A stretch of 64,000 bases of DNA, from positions 1,240,001 to 1,304,000 of the forward strand of contig NZ_MTQN01000010.1 in assembly GCF_001984195.1 (NCBI RefSeq). Direction: 5' to 3'. The stretch is from Kribbella sp. ALI-6-A. GTDB lineage: Bacteria; Actinomycetota; Actinomycetes; Propionibacteriales; Kribbellaceae. Below, piece after piece: positions 45,313 to 53,006 of this stretch. The notes under the pieces were generated by a model, which worked only from the letters and a program-made list of their open reading frames with translations, had not been told where the DNA came from and ran no database searches. A program made the translations under genes and the position numbers. Positions within the stretch are counted from its first letter, which is position 1. Each line of letters begins with the position of its first letter.

Positions 45313-45987
45313 CTAGCTGGTCTTGGCGCCTGTCTTCTTTGCGGCACGTCCAGCGATGGTTCGTCGCTTGGTCTTGCCTTCGGTAGCCATGGTCACACCT
45401 CTTCGAGAGGCGGAGGCGCCATGATCCGGAGCTTGAGCGCGAGTTCGTGTCGATGCTTGTTTCTTCGACGCCGTCGTCTTGCCGGAGCTCTTGACCTCAA
45501 CGATCACTGGCTCGTGGCCAGGCTTGAGGCGAACCATGAGATCGCTGTCGTGCTCAGCTTGAGCTGTCGCAATCAACCGCGCCAACGAAGATGCCGGCCC
45601 CGTCGTAGCGGACTGCACCAACTGCGACACTCGTTGGTGAGAGACCCCGAGAACCTTGCTCACATCGCGAACTGGAACGCTCGCGCTCGACAGCGCCGAT
45701 GCGAGCTGTCGGGTGAGATCCGCGACAAGCTCTTCCACTTGCTTCGCGTGCCGTCGCAAGTCCTCAACGAGCGCCTTGGCTTCGAGGAGGTCCTGGCCCG
45801 CGACCTCGACTCCGGACACGGACACGGCCACCTGAGACATCGGAACGTCAAGAGTCACTGCGATGTACTCGCGCGCCATTTTCTCGACCTCGTCCAATCG
45901 ACGAGCCTGAGTGAGCCCATCCAGTTCAGGAATCTCGATCATCCACCAGCGGCCGTCGCGAGTGACTAGCGCGTCGTAGGTCTTCAT
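45313..45987 (-). CDS. hicB: HicB-type antitoxin with HTH
   Basis: 224 residues. The N-terminal HicB fold (ALVTRDGRWWMIEIPELDG, then QARRLDEVEKMAREYIAVTL) covers residues 5-45. A helical linker and an HTH (VRDVSKVLGVSHQRVSQLV near 105-125) follow, and a Lys/Ala-rich basic tail (KTKRRTIAGRAAKKTG) ends the protein. HicB neutralises HicA and represses the operon. It starts directly after the hicA stop, toxin first, as in the classical hicAB order. The gene is less GC-rich than its neighbours, consistent with acquisition. Confidence 0.85.
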   Translation of the reverse strand: MKTYDALVTRDGRWWMIEIPELDGLTQARRLDEVEKMAREYIAVTLDVPMSQVAVSVSGVEVAGQDLLEAKALVEDLRRHAKQVEELVADLTRQLASALSSASVPVRDVSKVLGVSHQRVSQLVQSATTGPASSLARLIATAQAEHDSDLMVRLKPGHEPVIVEVKSSGKTTASKKQASTRTRAQAPDHGASASRRGVTMATEGKTKRRTIAGRAAKKTGAKTS

Positions 45988-46191
45988 CTACTTCTCCTTG
46001 CAGCTGGTGAGTGCATCGTTCACCTTCCGCACGACGCCGGGCGAGATCGTCTTGTGGCCATCCGGCAGGCTGAAGGTGTGCTGCCCGCAGGGGCAGTCGT
46101 AGACACTGTGCGAGCCCTGCGTTCGCCCCCGCGTCCAGCCAGCATCCTTGAAGGCCTTCACGACCTTTCGTGTCGGCAGTTCGCTCACCAT
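45988..46191 (-). CDS. hicA: HicA-type mRNA interferase toxin
   Basis: 67 residues. The double-stranded-RNA-binding-like HicA fold shows KAFKDAGWTRGRTQGSHSVY with the catalytic His at residue 28, then ISPGVVRKVNDAL. A CPCG insertion (DCPCGQHTF) between strands adds two cysteines and a His, possibly a metal site. The ATG at 46191 lies only about 6 nt after a predicted -10, so the mRNA may be leaderless; GTG 46194 is an alternative. HicA cleaves mRNA independently of ribosomes. Confidence 0.88.
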   Translation of the reverse strand: MVSELPTRKVVKAFKDAGWTRGRTQGSHSVYDCPCGQHTFSLPDGHKTISPGVVRKVNDALTSCKEK

Positions 46192-46198
46192 CACTTTA

Positions 46199-46238
46199 GT
46201 CTAGTGAGGTAGACACATTCAAGGCAATTCGACTAGAC
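46199..46238 (-). promoter_or_regulatory. hicAB promoter with operator-like inverted arms
   Basis: On the minus strand, TTGCCT, 18 nt, TAGACT form the promoter. The arms GTCTAGT (46199-46205, over the -10) and ACTAGAC (46232-46238, upstream of the -35) are perfectly complementary. They are good candidate HicB binding sites. Confidence 0.55.
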
Positions 46239-46287
46239 AGTTGTAGCGGTCGATCCGAGCTCGGACGGTTTATCGGCGGCAGATCCG

Positions 46288-46370
46288 TTCCCTCAGCCAC
46301 AGCGTGGCTGCGCTGTTGGCACAGGGGGACGGCCTGCGGCCCACTCTTCGTGTTTCTTCATCTTTGTTCT
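46288..46370 (-). repeat. Conserved element, copy A (inverted partner at 44366-44436)
   Basis: Read on the minus strand: AGAACAAAGA (46370-46361), ACACG, AGTGGGCCGCAGGCCGTCC, then CACGCTGTGGCTG (46306-46294) and GGGAA. Same block order as copy B with small indels. CAGCCAC-GCT-GTGGCTG is a perfect hairpin here. Confidence 0.6.
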
Positions 46371-46492
46371 GTCTGTTCTGTTGTTGTGTTCTCTCGCTGG
46401 TCTCGGTCCTGGCTCTCTGGTGTTGCTCGTCTTTCTGTCGTTGCCCTCCAACGCACCCGGCCCCCGCCCAAGGTTCTGAGCGGGGGCCGGGT
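46342..46492. other. Gene-free region: A-poor tract and protease terminator hairpin
   Basis: From about 46342 to 46448 the plus strand is almost devoid of A (pyrimidine-rich, TCTTTGTTCTGTCTGTTCTG-like), partly overlapping copy A. At 46455-46492 lies a 13-bp perfect stem (arm ACCCGGCCCCCGC, 12-nt loop) that probably ends the leftward protease message. No gene is convincing here. Confidence 0.6.
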
Positions 46493-46508
46493 CGTTGCTA
46501 GGTGGTCG

Positions 46509-49500
46509 TTACCGGATGGCCTTCAGTGCGAAGTCCTCCACGACCGGCGTGCCTGCTACCAGACGAGTGGTGCGGGTCTGGGGCTTGTAGCCGTCCTTGG
46601 CGGCGATCAGGGTGAGCGGGTTGTTCCTACGGTCCAGCCAGTACGCGTACGTGCCCTGGCTGGTGGTGGTGAAGGTGTACGACGACGCCCACGAGTCGAC
46701 CTGGACGATGGCGCCGGCCAGCGGGACGGTGGTGCCGTTGGTGGCGACGCCGGTGACCGTGCCGGACAGCTTGCTCCAGGTGGTCGGCGGGGTGACGTTC
46801 ATCGTGACCGCCACCGGGTCCACGCTGTACGGCGTGTTCTCGGCGATGGTGACCGAGCCGGTGTACTTGCCGGGCTGGTCGACGCTCGCGGTGAGCGTGA
46901 CCTTGACCGTCGTGCTGGCGCCCGGGGCCAGGGTGGCCTCGGTCTTGTCGATGCTCAGCCAGCTGACGTCGGCCGACGACTCGGCGCAGTCCTCGAGACC
47001 CGGCAGGGCCTCGCTGTCGACGGTCGCGGTGAAGCCGCCGGACGAGCCGCCGACCTTGTAGAAGCCGCACGCCGCGCCACCGCGGTAGCGGGGGTTGTTG
47101 GCGTTCGGCAGCGCCGCCCAGGTGCCGGTGGCCGGGTCGAACGCGAAGCCCGCGTTCGTGACGGCGCCGGTCTGGACACCGCCGACGACCAGCAGCTTGC
47201 CACCGGCGACGGCGAACGACGCCGCCCAGTGGTCGGCCGGGGAGTCGGCGATCGGGGACCAGGCGTTGGTGGCCGGGTCGTAGACGTAGCTGCTCTTCTG
47301 AGCGGCCGCGCCGTCGTTACCGCCGGAGCAGTAGATCTTGCCGTCGATCGCGCCGCAGGAGGCGAAGGCCACCGACTTCGGGTAGTTCGCGATCGGCTCC
47401 CAGGCGTTGGCCGCCGCGTCGTAGCGCACCGCGGTGTTCGACATCGGGGTGCAGGAGGCCGTGGTGCAGCCACCGATCGCGTACAGCTTGCCGTCCAGGA
47501 CGGCCTGGCCGGCGGCCGCGCGCGGCGCCGGGTTGTTCGCCACCGCGGTCCAGGCGTTCGCGGCCGGGTCGTAGGACCAGGTCGCGGCGTCCGGGCCGGA
47601 CGTTCCCCAGCCGGAGCTGGCGATGATCTTGCCGCCGACGGCGCCGACGGTGATCGCGTTGCGGGCGCCCGGCAGCGGGGCGATCGCGGTCCAGGCCAGC
47701 GAGGCCGGGTCGTACACGTAGTTGTTCGCGCTGGACGCGGAGCCGTTCCCGCCGGCGAGCGAGTAGATCTTGCCGTCGAGGTTGACCACCCGGTTGTCCA
47801 TCACGACCGCCGGGTAGTCGGCGATGTCGGCCCACGGAGCCGCGAGCGGCGCCGGTACGGCGGGCGTGCCGGCCATCTTGCCGGACAGCTTGCTGGCGAA
47901 CGACGTCGGCACCTCGAGCCGCTGCAGCGGAGCGCCGGTGCCGGTCAGCACCTGGGACTTCGTGGTGGTGCTGCCGTTGGCGTTGGCGATCTCGAAGCCG
48001 CCGTCGCGCTCGCCGAACTTCACGTCCACCGGTGCGCCACCGGTGTTCTTGACCGTGAAGGACTTGGTCACCTTGCCGCTGGGCAGCCGCAGGTTGCCCT
48101 CGATCGTGCCCGGCGTGACCGACAGCCGGCCGGCCGCCAGCGTGTAGTCGGCCAGGGTGACCCAGTCGGCTTCCACGTCGACGTTCTGGCTGGCGCTGAC
48201 GTAGCCGCCGGCCTTGGCGGTGTAGCCGTGCGGGCCGGAGTCGGCGGAGTACAGCCAGTAGAAGCCGTCGTTCAGGCCGGTGTCCTCCGGCGTGGCGACG
48301 GTGACGGCGGACTCGCTGGGCTTGTCGTCACGGGTGACGACGGCGCCGTTGACGAACCCACCGGTGTTGGCGTCCTTGACGTTGCCGACGACGATGCCGC
48401 CGCCGGTCGGCTCACAGGTGATCTGGGTGCCGATCAGCACGCTGTCGACCTGCCACCACCACTCGTACGAGGCGTCGTAGTAGTGGAAGCGGACCTGTAC
48501 GGCGGACTGCCCGGCCGCCTGCGGGATCGCGATCTCCTTCACGCCGCGGGCGTCCGCGGTGGACTGACGGAGCACGTTGGTCCAGGTGGCGCCGCCGTCG
48601 ATCGACAGGTCGACGTCGGCCTTCTCGCCGCCCAGCCAGTTGAGGTCCTGGTTGAAGCGGATCACCGGCGCGGTGACGCCGGTCAGGTCGACCGACGGGC
48701 TGACCAGCGAGGTGTCCTGCGACTGGCCGGAGCCGTACTTGTCGCTGTCCACGATCGCGAAGCCGCCGCCGCCACCGGTCAGGTTGCCCCGGTTGCCGAC
48801 GTCCTCGAACTTCCAGACCTGGCCGTTGCCCTTGTTGTCCACGACGGTCCAGCCGCTCGGCGCGGTGGTGGCGTCGAAGGTCTCGTAGAGGCCGTCCGAC
48901 CCGTTGCGGTAGCCCGGCGCCGTGGCGCAGGCGTCGGAGCGAACCGGTACGGCGATGTTCTTGGTGACGTTCGTCGCGCCGACCGTGACCGGCTGGCTGA
49001 CGGTCTGGTAGCCCGGGTACTGCGACTCGACCTTCAGCGTGTAGTCGCTGCCGGACGGCACCTTGAAGCTGTACCGGCCGTTGGTCGGGGTGGTGTAGTC
49101 GAACACGCCACCCGGTCCCTCGACGCTGACCTTCGCGTACAGCGGCCAGCCGTGGCCGGAGCCGTCGCTGACCGTGCCGCCGATGTTGACCGTCGGCGCG
49201 GACTCCAGCACGAAGTCCTTGGTGGTGGTCGTGTTCGCGGTCACCGTGACGGTCGCGGTCTGGCTCTTGTACCCGAACGACGCGGCGGTCAGCGTGTACT
49301 CGCCGGCCGGCAGCACGGACGAGTAGCGACCGTCCGCACCGGTGGTCAGCGTCCGGTCGGGCTGACCGGCGGCCTTCGCCGTGACGGTGGCGCCGGCGAG
49401 CGCGGCACCGGCCGAGCTGACCTTGCCGGTCAGGGTGCCGGTGTCACCGATCGGGGCGGCGTTCAGCAGCGCGAGCGCGTCCAGCCGGCCCTCGCCGTAC

Positions 49501-50912
49501 ACGTTGTTGTCGTCGGTGGTGCCACCGCACTGGCTGTCGGCCTTGTCGATCGCCGCGTTGTCCAGCAGCGCGCGGGTGGCGTTGACGTCACCTTTGATCG
49601 CGGGAGCCGCCGACCACAGCAGCGCGATGACGCCCGCGAGGTGCGGGGTGGCCATCGAGGTGCCGTTGAAGCTGGCGTAGCCGCTGCCCGGGATGCTGGA
49701 GCGCACGTTCACGCCCGGCGCCGAGATGTTCGGCTTGATCTCGCCGTTCTGGCCGACACCACGGCCGGAGAACGACGCGACGTTGTTGTTGATGTCGTAG
49801 GCACCGGCGGAGTAGTTGCTCTGCAGGCTGCCCGGCGAGCCGCTGCTCTGGCAGGCCGACCCGCTGTTGCCGTTGGCGAAGGCACCGAAGATGCCGGACG
49901 CCGTCCAGGCCAGCGTGATGTCCTCCATGAACGGGTCGTTGGAGGGCAGGGTCGAGCCCCACGAGTTGTTGATGATGTGCGGCCGCTTGCTCGCGTCGGG
50001 GTTCTGCCCGGCGAGGTTGGTCGGCTCGAGCATCCACTCACCGGAGCTGATCAGCGCGGCGTCGCTCGGGCAGCACCCGTTGGCCGCGATCCACTTGACC
50101 GCCGGGGCGACACCGATCTGGTTGCCCGCGCCGTCGTCACCGACCATCGTGCCCATCGTGTGGGTGCCGTGGCCGTTGCCGTCGGACGGCTGCGCCGGCG
50201 AGGAGCCGGCCGCGTCGAACCAGTTGTAGTTGTGGTCGAACTGGCCACCGCCCAGGTTGCCCCGGTAGGAGTTCACCAGCGCCGGGTGGTCGTACTGCAC
50301 GCCGGTGTCGATGTTGGCGATGACGATGCCCTGGCCTTTGTCGCCGTACTGCGACCAGACGTCGTCGGCGTTGATGTTGGCCAGACCCCACTCGAGCGCG
50401 TTGATCTGCCGCTCGTCCTTGCCTTCGGTGACCTTCGGCACCTCGATCGCGGTCGGGTTGTACAGCCCCTCGACCTCGGCGTGCTGGGCCAGCGTCTGGG
50501 CCAGCGCCAGCGAGCCGCCGTTGATCCGGATCGCGTTCGTGCCCCAGAAGGTCTGGTACTTCACGTGCTGCGCGTCGAGCTCGGCCTTGACGCTCGCCTG
50601 GCTCTCGGCCGCGGTCTTGCGCAGCGCGGCGGCGACCGCCGTACCGCGGGCGTTCCAGTCCGCGATCGTGCTGGCCTTGCTCAGGTCGGCCTTGGCGGTG
50701 AACCGGACCCAGTAGTCGGTGGCCTCCTTGGCGTCCTTGCCCTGGAGCTTGCTGAGCAGCTCGGGCTTGATCTTGGACGCCGGGTCGGCGGCCGGCGTGG
50801 CCGGTGCGGCTTGTGCGGTGCCGGTGGCGGCCAGCCCGGTGGCGACGACGGCCACCGCCGCGAGAGTGCTCACCAGTGATCTGGCGAGCCCTCGACTTCG
50901 TTGATGTGACAT
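46509..50912 (-). CDS. Large secreted subtilisin-like (S8) protease with Kelch repeats
   Basis: 1467 residues. A Sec signal peptide (cleavage near AQAA) and a propeptide precede the S8 domain, whose triad is Asp202 (ANIDTGVQYDHP), His248 (GHGTHTMGT) and Ser418 (NGTSMATPHLAG). Behind it are carboxypeptidase-regulatory-like beta domains (TGKVSSAGAALAGATVTAKA) and a galactose-binding/jelly-roll-like region. Kelch repeats (WTAIAPLPGARNAITVGAVG and similar) and a last regulatory-like domain ending in TRTTRLVAGTPVVEDF follow. GAGGGG lies 6 nt before the ATG. Divergent from the second receiver-less winged-helix gene. Confidence 0.93.
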   Translation of the reverse strand: MSHQRSRGLARSLVSTLAAVAVVATGLAATGTAQAAPATPAADPASKIKPELLSKLQGKDAKEATDYWVRFTAKADLSKASTIADWNARGTAVAAALRKTAAESQASVKAELDAQHVKYQTFWGTNAIRINGGSLALAQTLAQHAEVEGLYNPTAIEVPKVTEGKDERQINALEWGLANINADDVWSQYGDKGQGIVIANIDTGVQYDHPALVNSYRGNLGGGQFDHNYNWFDAAGSSPAQPSDGNGHGTHTMGTMVGDDGAGNQIGVAPAVKWIAANGCCPSDAALISSGEWMLEPTNLAGQNPDASKRPHIINNSWGSTLPSNDPFMEDITLAWTASGIFGAFANGNSGSACQSSGSPGSLQSNYSAGAYDINNNVASFSGRGVGQNGEIKPNISAPGVNVRSSIPGSGYASFNGTSMATPHLAGVIALLWSAAPAIKGDVNATRALLDNAAIDKADSQCGGTTDDNNVYGEGRLDALALLNAAPIGDTGTLTGKVSSAGAALAGATVTAKAAGQPDRTLTTGADGRYSSVLPAGEYTLTAASFGYKSQTATVTVTANTTTTKDFVLESAPTVNIGGTVSDGSGHGWPLYAKVSVEGPGGVFDYTTPTNGRYSFKVPSGSDYTLKVESQYPGYQTVSQPVTVGATNVTKNIAVPVRSDACATAPGYRNGSDGLYETFDATTAPSGWTVVDNKGNGQVWKFEDVGNRGNLTGGGGGFAIVDSDKYGSGQSQDTSLVSPSVDLTGVTAPVIRFNQDLNWLGGEKADVDLSIDGGATWTNVLRQSTADARGVKEIAIPQAAGQSAVQVRFHYYDASYEWWWQVDSVLIGTQITCEPTGGGIVVGNVKDANTGGFVNGAVVTRDDKPSESAVTVATPEDTGLNDGFYWLYSADSGPHGYTAKAGGYVSASQNVDVEADWVTLADYTLAAGRLSVTPGTIEGNLRLPSGKVTKSFTVKNTGGAPVDVKFGERDGGFEIANANGSTTTKSQVLTGTGAPLQRLEVPTSFASKLSGKMAGTPAVPAPLAAPWADIADYPAVVMDNRVVNLDGKIYSLAGGNGSASSANNYVYDPASLAWTAIAPLPGARNAITVGAVGGKIIASSGWGTSGPDAATWSYDPAANAWTAVANNPAPRAAAGQAVLDGKLYAIGGCTTASCTPMSNTAVRYDAAANAWEPIANYPKSVAFASCGAIDGKIYCSGGNDGAAAQKSSYVYDPATNAWSPIADSPADHWAASFAVAGGKLLVVGGVQTGAVTNAGFAFDPATGTWAALPNANNPRYRGGAACGFYKVGGSSGGFTATVDSEALPGLEDCAESSADVSWLSIDKTEATLAPGASTTVKVTLTASVDQPGKYTGSVTIAENTPYSVDPVAVTMNVTPPTTWSKLSGTVTGVATNGTTVPLAGAIVQVDSWASSYTFTTTSQGTYAYWLDRRNNPLTLIAAKDGYKPQTRTTRLVAGTPVVEDFALKAIR

Positions 50913-51198
50913 CTGTGCCCCTCACTGAACATCCCCGAGTCGGCCCCCGAGCCAACGTGCGGAGGTGCGGGCGGATCCGCGGCCGCCGGTGATGAACCGG
51001 TTCTGCGAACGCACCGTGCCCCCCAGGTCGCGAGCTGTGACACTGCGGACCTGACGTGGACCTTATGTGTCAGAAGTCGAGCGCAACAAGCACACTTCGT
51101 GAGCAAGATGTCACCAGGAGTACGAGCGTTCTGGGCAAGTTTCGCCAGACTTTGTCAATTCGTTGACCATTTAAGGCAGAGGTTGACATCGTGATCGG

Positions 51199-51774
51199 AT
51201 GGTCACCGCCCGTGTCCCCGCCCCGCGCGACGACGGAACCATCGATCACCAGACCTTCCCGCTGCTGATCGCCGTCGCCGCGTCCCCCGAAGAACGTGTC
51301 CGGCTCGCCGAACTGGTCGACGACGTCGCGCCGCTGCTGCTCGTCTCCAGCCTGGACGAACTGCGCAAACTGCTCCTCCCTGCCCAGGATCCGCCCCCGT
51401 CGGCTCCTGCTGAGCAGTCCGCGCCGTCACACACCGGCGCCGCGCAGGCCGGCACGGATGCGCTGACCATCGACTCGCGGCGCTCGGTCGCTCAGTGGAG
51501 AGGACGTGAGGTGCCGCTGACCGACCTGGAGCACGATCTGCTCACCAGGTTGATGACCGAGCCGGTCCGCGTCTGGACGTACGAGGCGTTGCACCAGGCC
51601 GTCTGGCGCAACCGCCATCAGCGCGGTACGGGGGACGTGCACTCGCTGGTGAAACGCGTCCGGCGCAAGCTCGACGACCTCGGTACGACGGTCACCATCG
51701 ACGCCGTGCGCGGCACGGGCTTCCGGCTGGCCGACCACCAGCGCCCGGCCATCACCGGGCTGCGCGCGGGGTGA
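51199..51774 (+). CDS. Winged-helix regulator with degenerate receiver-like N terminus (copy 2)
   Basis: 191 residues, paralog of the gene at 43784. The N terminus (FPLLIAVAASPEERVRLAEL, then APLLLVSSLDELRKLL) matches copy 1 block by block and again lacks receiver acidic residues. A Pro/Ala-rich linker leads to the winged helix (VPLTDLEHDLLTRLMTEPVRVWT, then DVHSLVKRVRRKLDDLG, then VRGTGFRL). It is divergent from the protease gene; the 286 nt between them are the natural place for its target site, though I see no clear dyad there. No ribosome binding site is evident. Confidence 0.8.
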   Translation: MVTARVPAPRDDGTIDHQTFPLLIAVAASPEERVRLAELVDDVAPLLLVSSLDELRKLLLPAQDPPPSAPAEQSAPSHTGAAQAGTDALTIDSRRSVAQWRGREVPLTDLEHDLLTRLMTEPVRVWTYEALHQAVWRNRHQRGTGDVHSLVKRVRRKLDDLGTTVTIDAVRGTGFRLADHQRPAITGLRAG

Positions 51775-51830
51775 GTCCGGACTGTAGACGGTGTACGGCG
51801 GGCAGTAACCGGGCGGAGTAGCGTCGCATC

Positions 51831-53006
51831 GTGCGCTTCTCCGCTCTGACTCAGCTGGAATGTCCCAAGTGCGGTCTCCGCCACGACCCGGACCAGGTGA
51901 TCGGGCTGTGCTCGTGCGGCTCGCCTCTGTTGGTCCGCTACGACTTGGACGAGATCCGCGCCGGGCTGACCAAGGACGACGTCGCCGCGCGCCCGCCCGA
52001 CCTGTGGCGCTACCACGAGCTGCTGCCGGTCCGCGATCCCGCGAACGTGGTCACGCTGGGGGAGGGGATGACGCCGCTGCTCCGGCTGCCGGCGTACGGG
52101 CGGGAGCTCGGGGTCGAGAACCTGCTGATGAAGGACGAAGGGCGCATTCCGACCGGCACCTTCAAGGCGCGCGGCGCGGCCGTCGGCGTCTCGCGCGCCA
52201 AGGAGGTCGGCGTGCGCAAGATCGCCATGCCGACGAACGGCAACGCCGGGTCGGCCTGGGCGGCGTACGCGGTGCGGGCCGGGATGCAGGCGCTGATCGC
52301 GATGCCCGAAGCGGCTCCGGAGATCTGCCGGCGCGAGGTGAGTGTCGTCGGCGCCGAGCTGAAACTGATCGACGGGCTGATCGGTGACGCGGGGGTGTGG
52401 ATCCGCGAGCAGCTCGCGACGCGCGAGGGCTACCAGGACGTCTCGACGCTGAAGGAGCCCTACCGGATCGAGGGCAAGAAGACGATGGGGCTGGAGATCG
52501 CCGAGCAGCTCGGCTGGCAGTTGCCCGACGTGATCCTCTACCCGACCGGCGGCGGCGTCGGACTGATCGGCATCTGGAAGGCCCTGAACGAACTGCTCGA
52601 ACTCGGCTGGGTCGAGGGCCCGCTGCCGCGTCTGGTCGCCGTACAGGCGTCCGGCTGTGCTCCGATCGTGCAGGCCTGGGAGCAGGGCAAACCGGAGAGC
52701 GAGCCGTGGCCCGACGCGAAGACCGTTGCCTTCGGCATCACGGTGCCGAAGGCGCTCGGCGACTTCCTGGTACTGCGGGCGATCCAGGAGACCGGCGGCT
52801 GTGCCGTGGCCGTGGACGACGAGGAGATCCTTGCCGCCCAACGGCGCTGCGCAGAGCTGGAGGGCTCCTTCGTCTGTCCCGAAGGAGCCGCCAACTTCGC
52901 CGCCGTCGCCCGGTTGCGGGAGTCCGGCTGGATCAAGGCCGGTGAGAGGGTCGTTGCCCTCAACACCGGGACCGGCCTGAAGTACCCGGAGACCGTGCCG
53001 CTCTAG
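51831..53006 (+). CDS. thrC: Threonine synthase
   Basis: 391 residues of PLP fold-type II. The N-terminal zinc-ribbon-like segment has CPKC (11-14) and CSC (27-29). The cofactor lysine is Lys112 in PTGTFKARGA; the phosphate-binding loop is YPTGGGVGLIG. It converts O-phosphohomoserine to threonine. The zinc-ribbon version is widespread in actinobacteria and archaea; a second threonine synthase may exist elsewhere with the thr operon. Its stop overlaps the glgE stop on the other strand by 4 nt. Confidence 0.9.
   Translation: MRFSALTQLECPKCGLRHDPDQVIGLCSCGSPLLVRYDLDEIRAGLTKDDVAARPPDLWRYHELLPVRDPANVVTLGEGMTPLLRLPAYGRELGVENLLMKDEGRIPTGTFKARGAAVGVSRAKEVGVRKIAMPTNGNAGSAWAAYAVRAGMQALIAMPEAAPEICRREVSVVGAELKLIDGLIGDAGVWIREQLATREGYQDVSTLKEPYRIEGKKTMGLEIAEQLGWQLPDVILYPTGGGVGLIGIWKALNELLELGWVEGPLPRLVAVQASGCAPIVQAWEQGKPESEPWPDAKTVAFGITVPKALGDFLVLRAIQETGGCAVAVDDEEILAAQRRCAELEGSFVCPEGAANFAAVARLRESGWIKAGERVVALNTGTGLKYPETVPL

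Noticed and set aside
46350-50879. 1509-codon open frame antisense to the S8 protease
   Set aside because: Val/Arg/Gly-rich with no domain motif; its openness follows from third-position GC of the protease gene on the other strand, which has signal peptide, triad and repeats.
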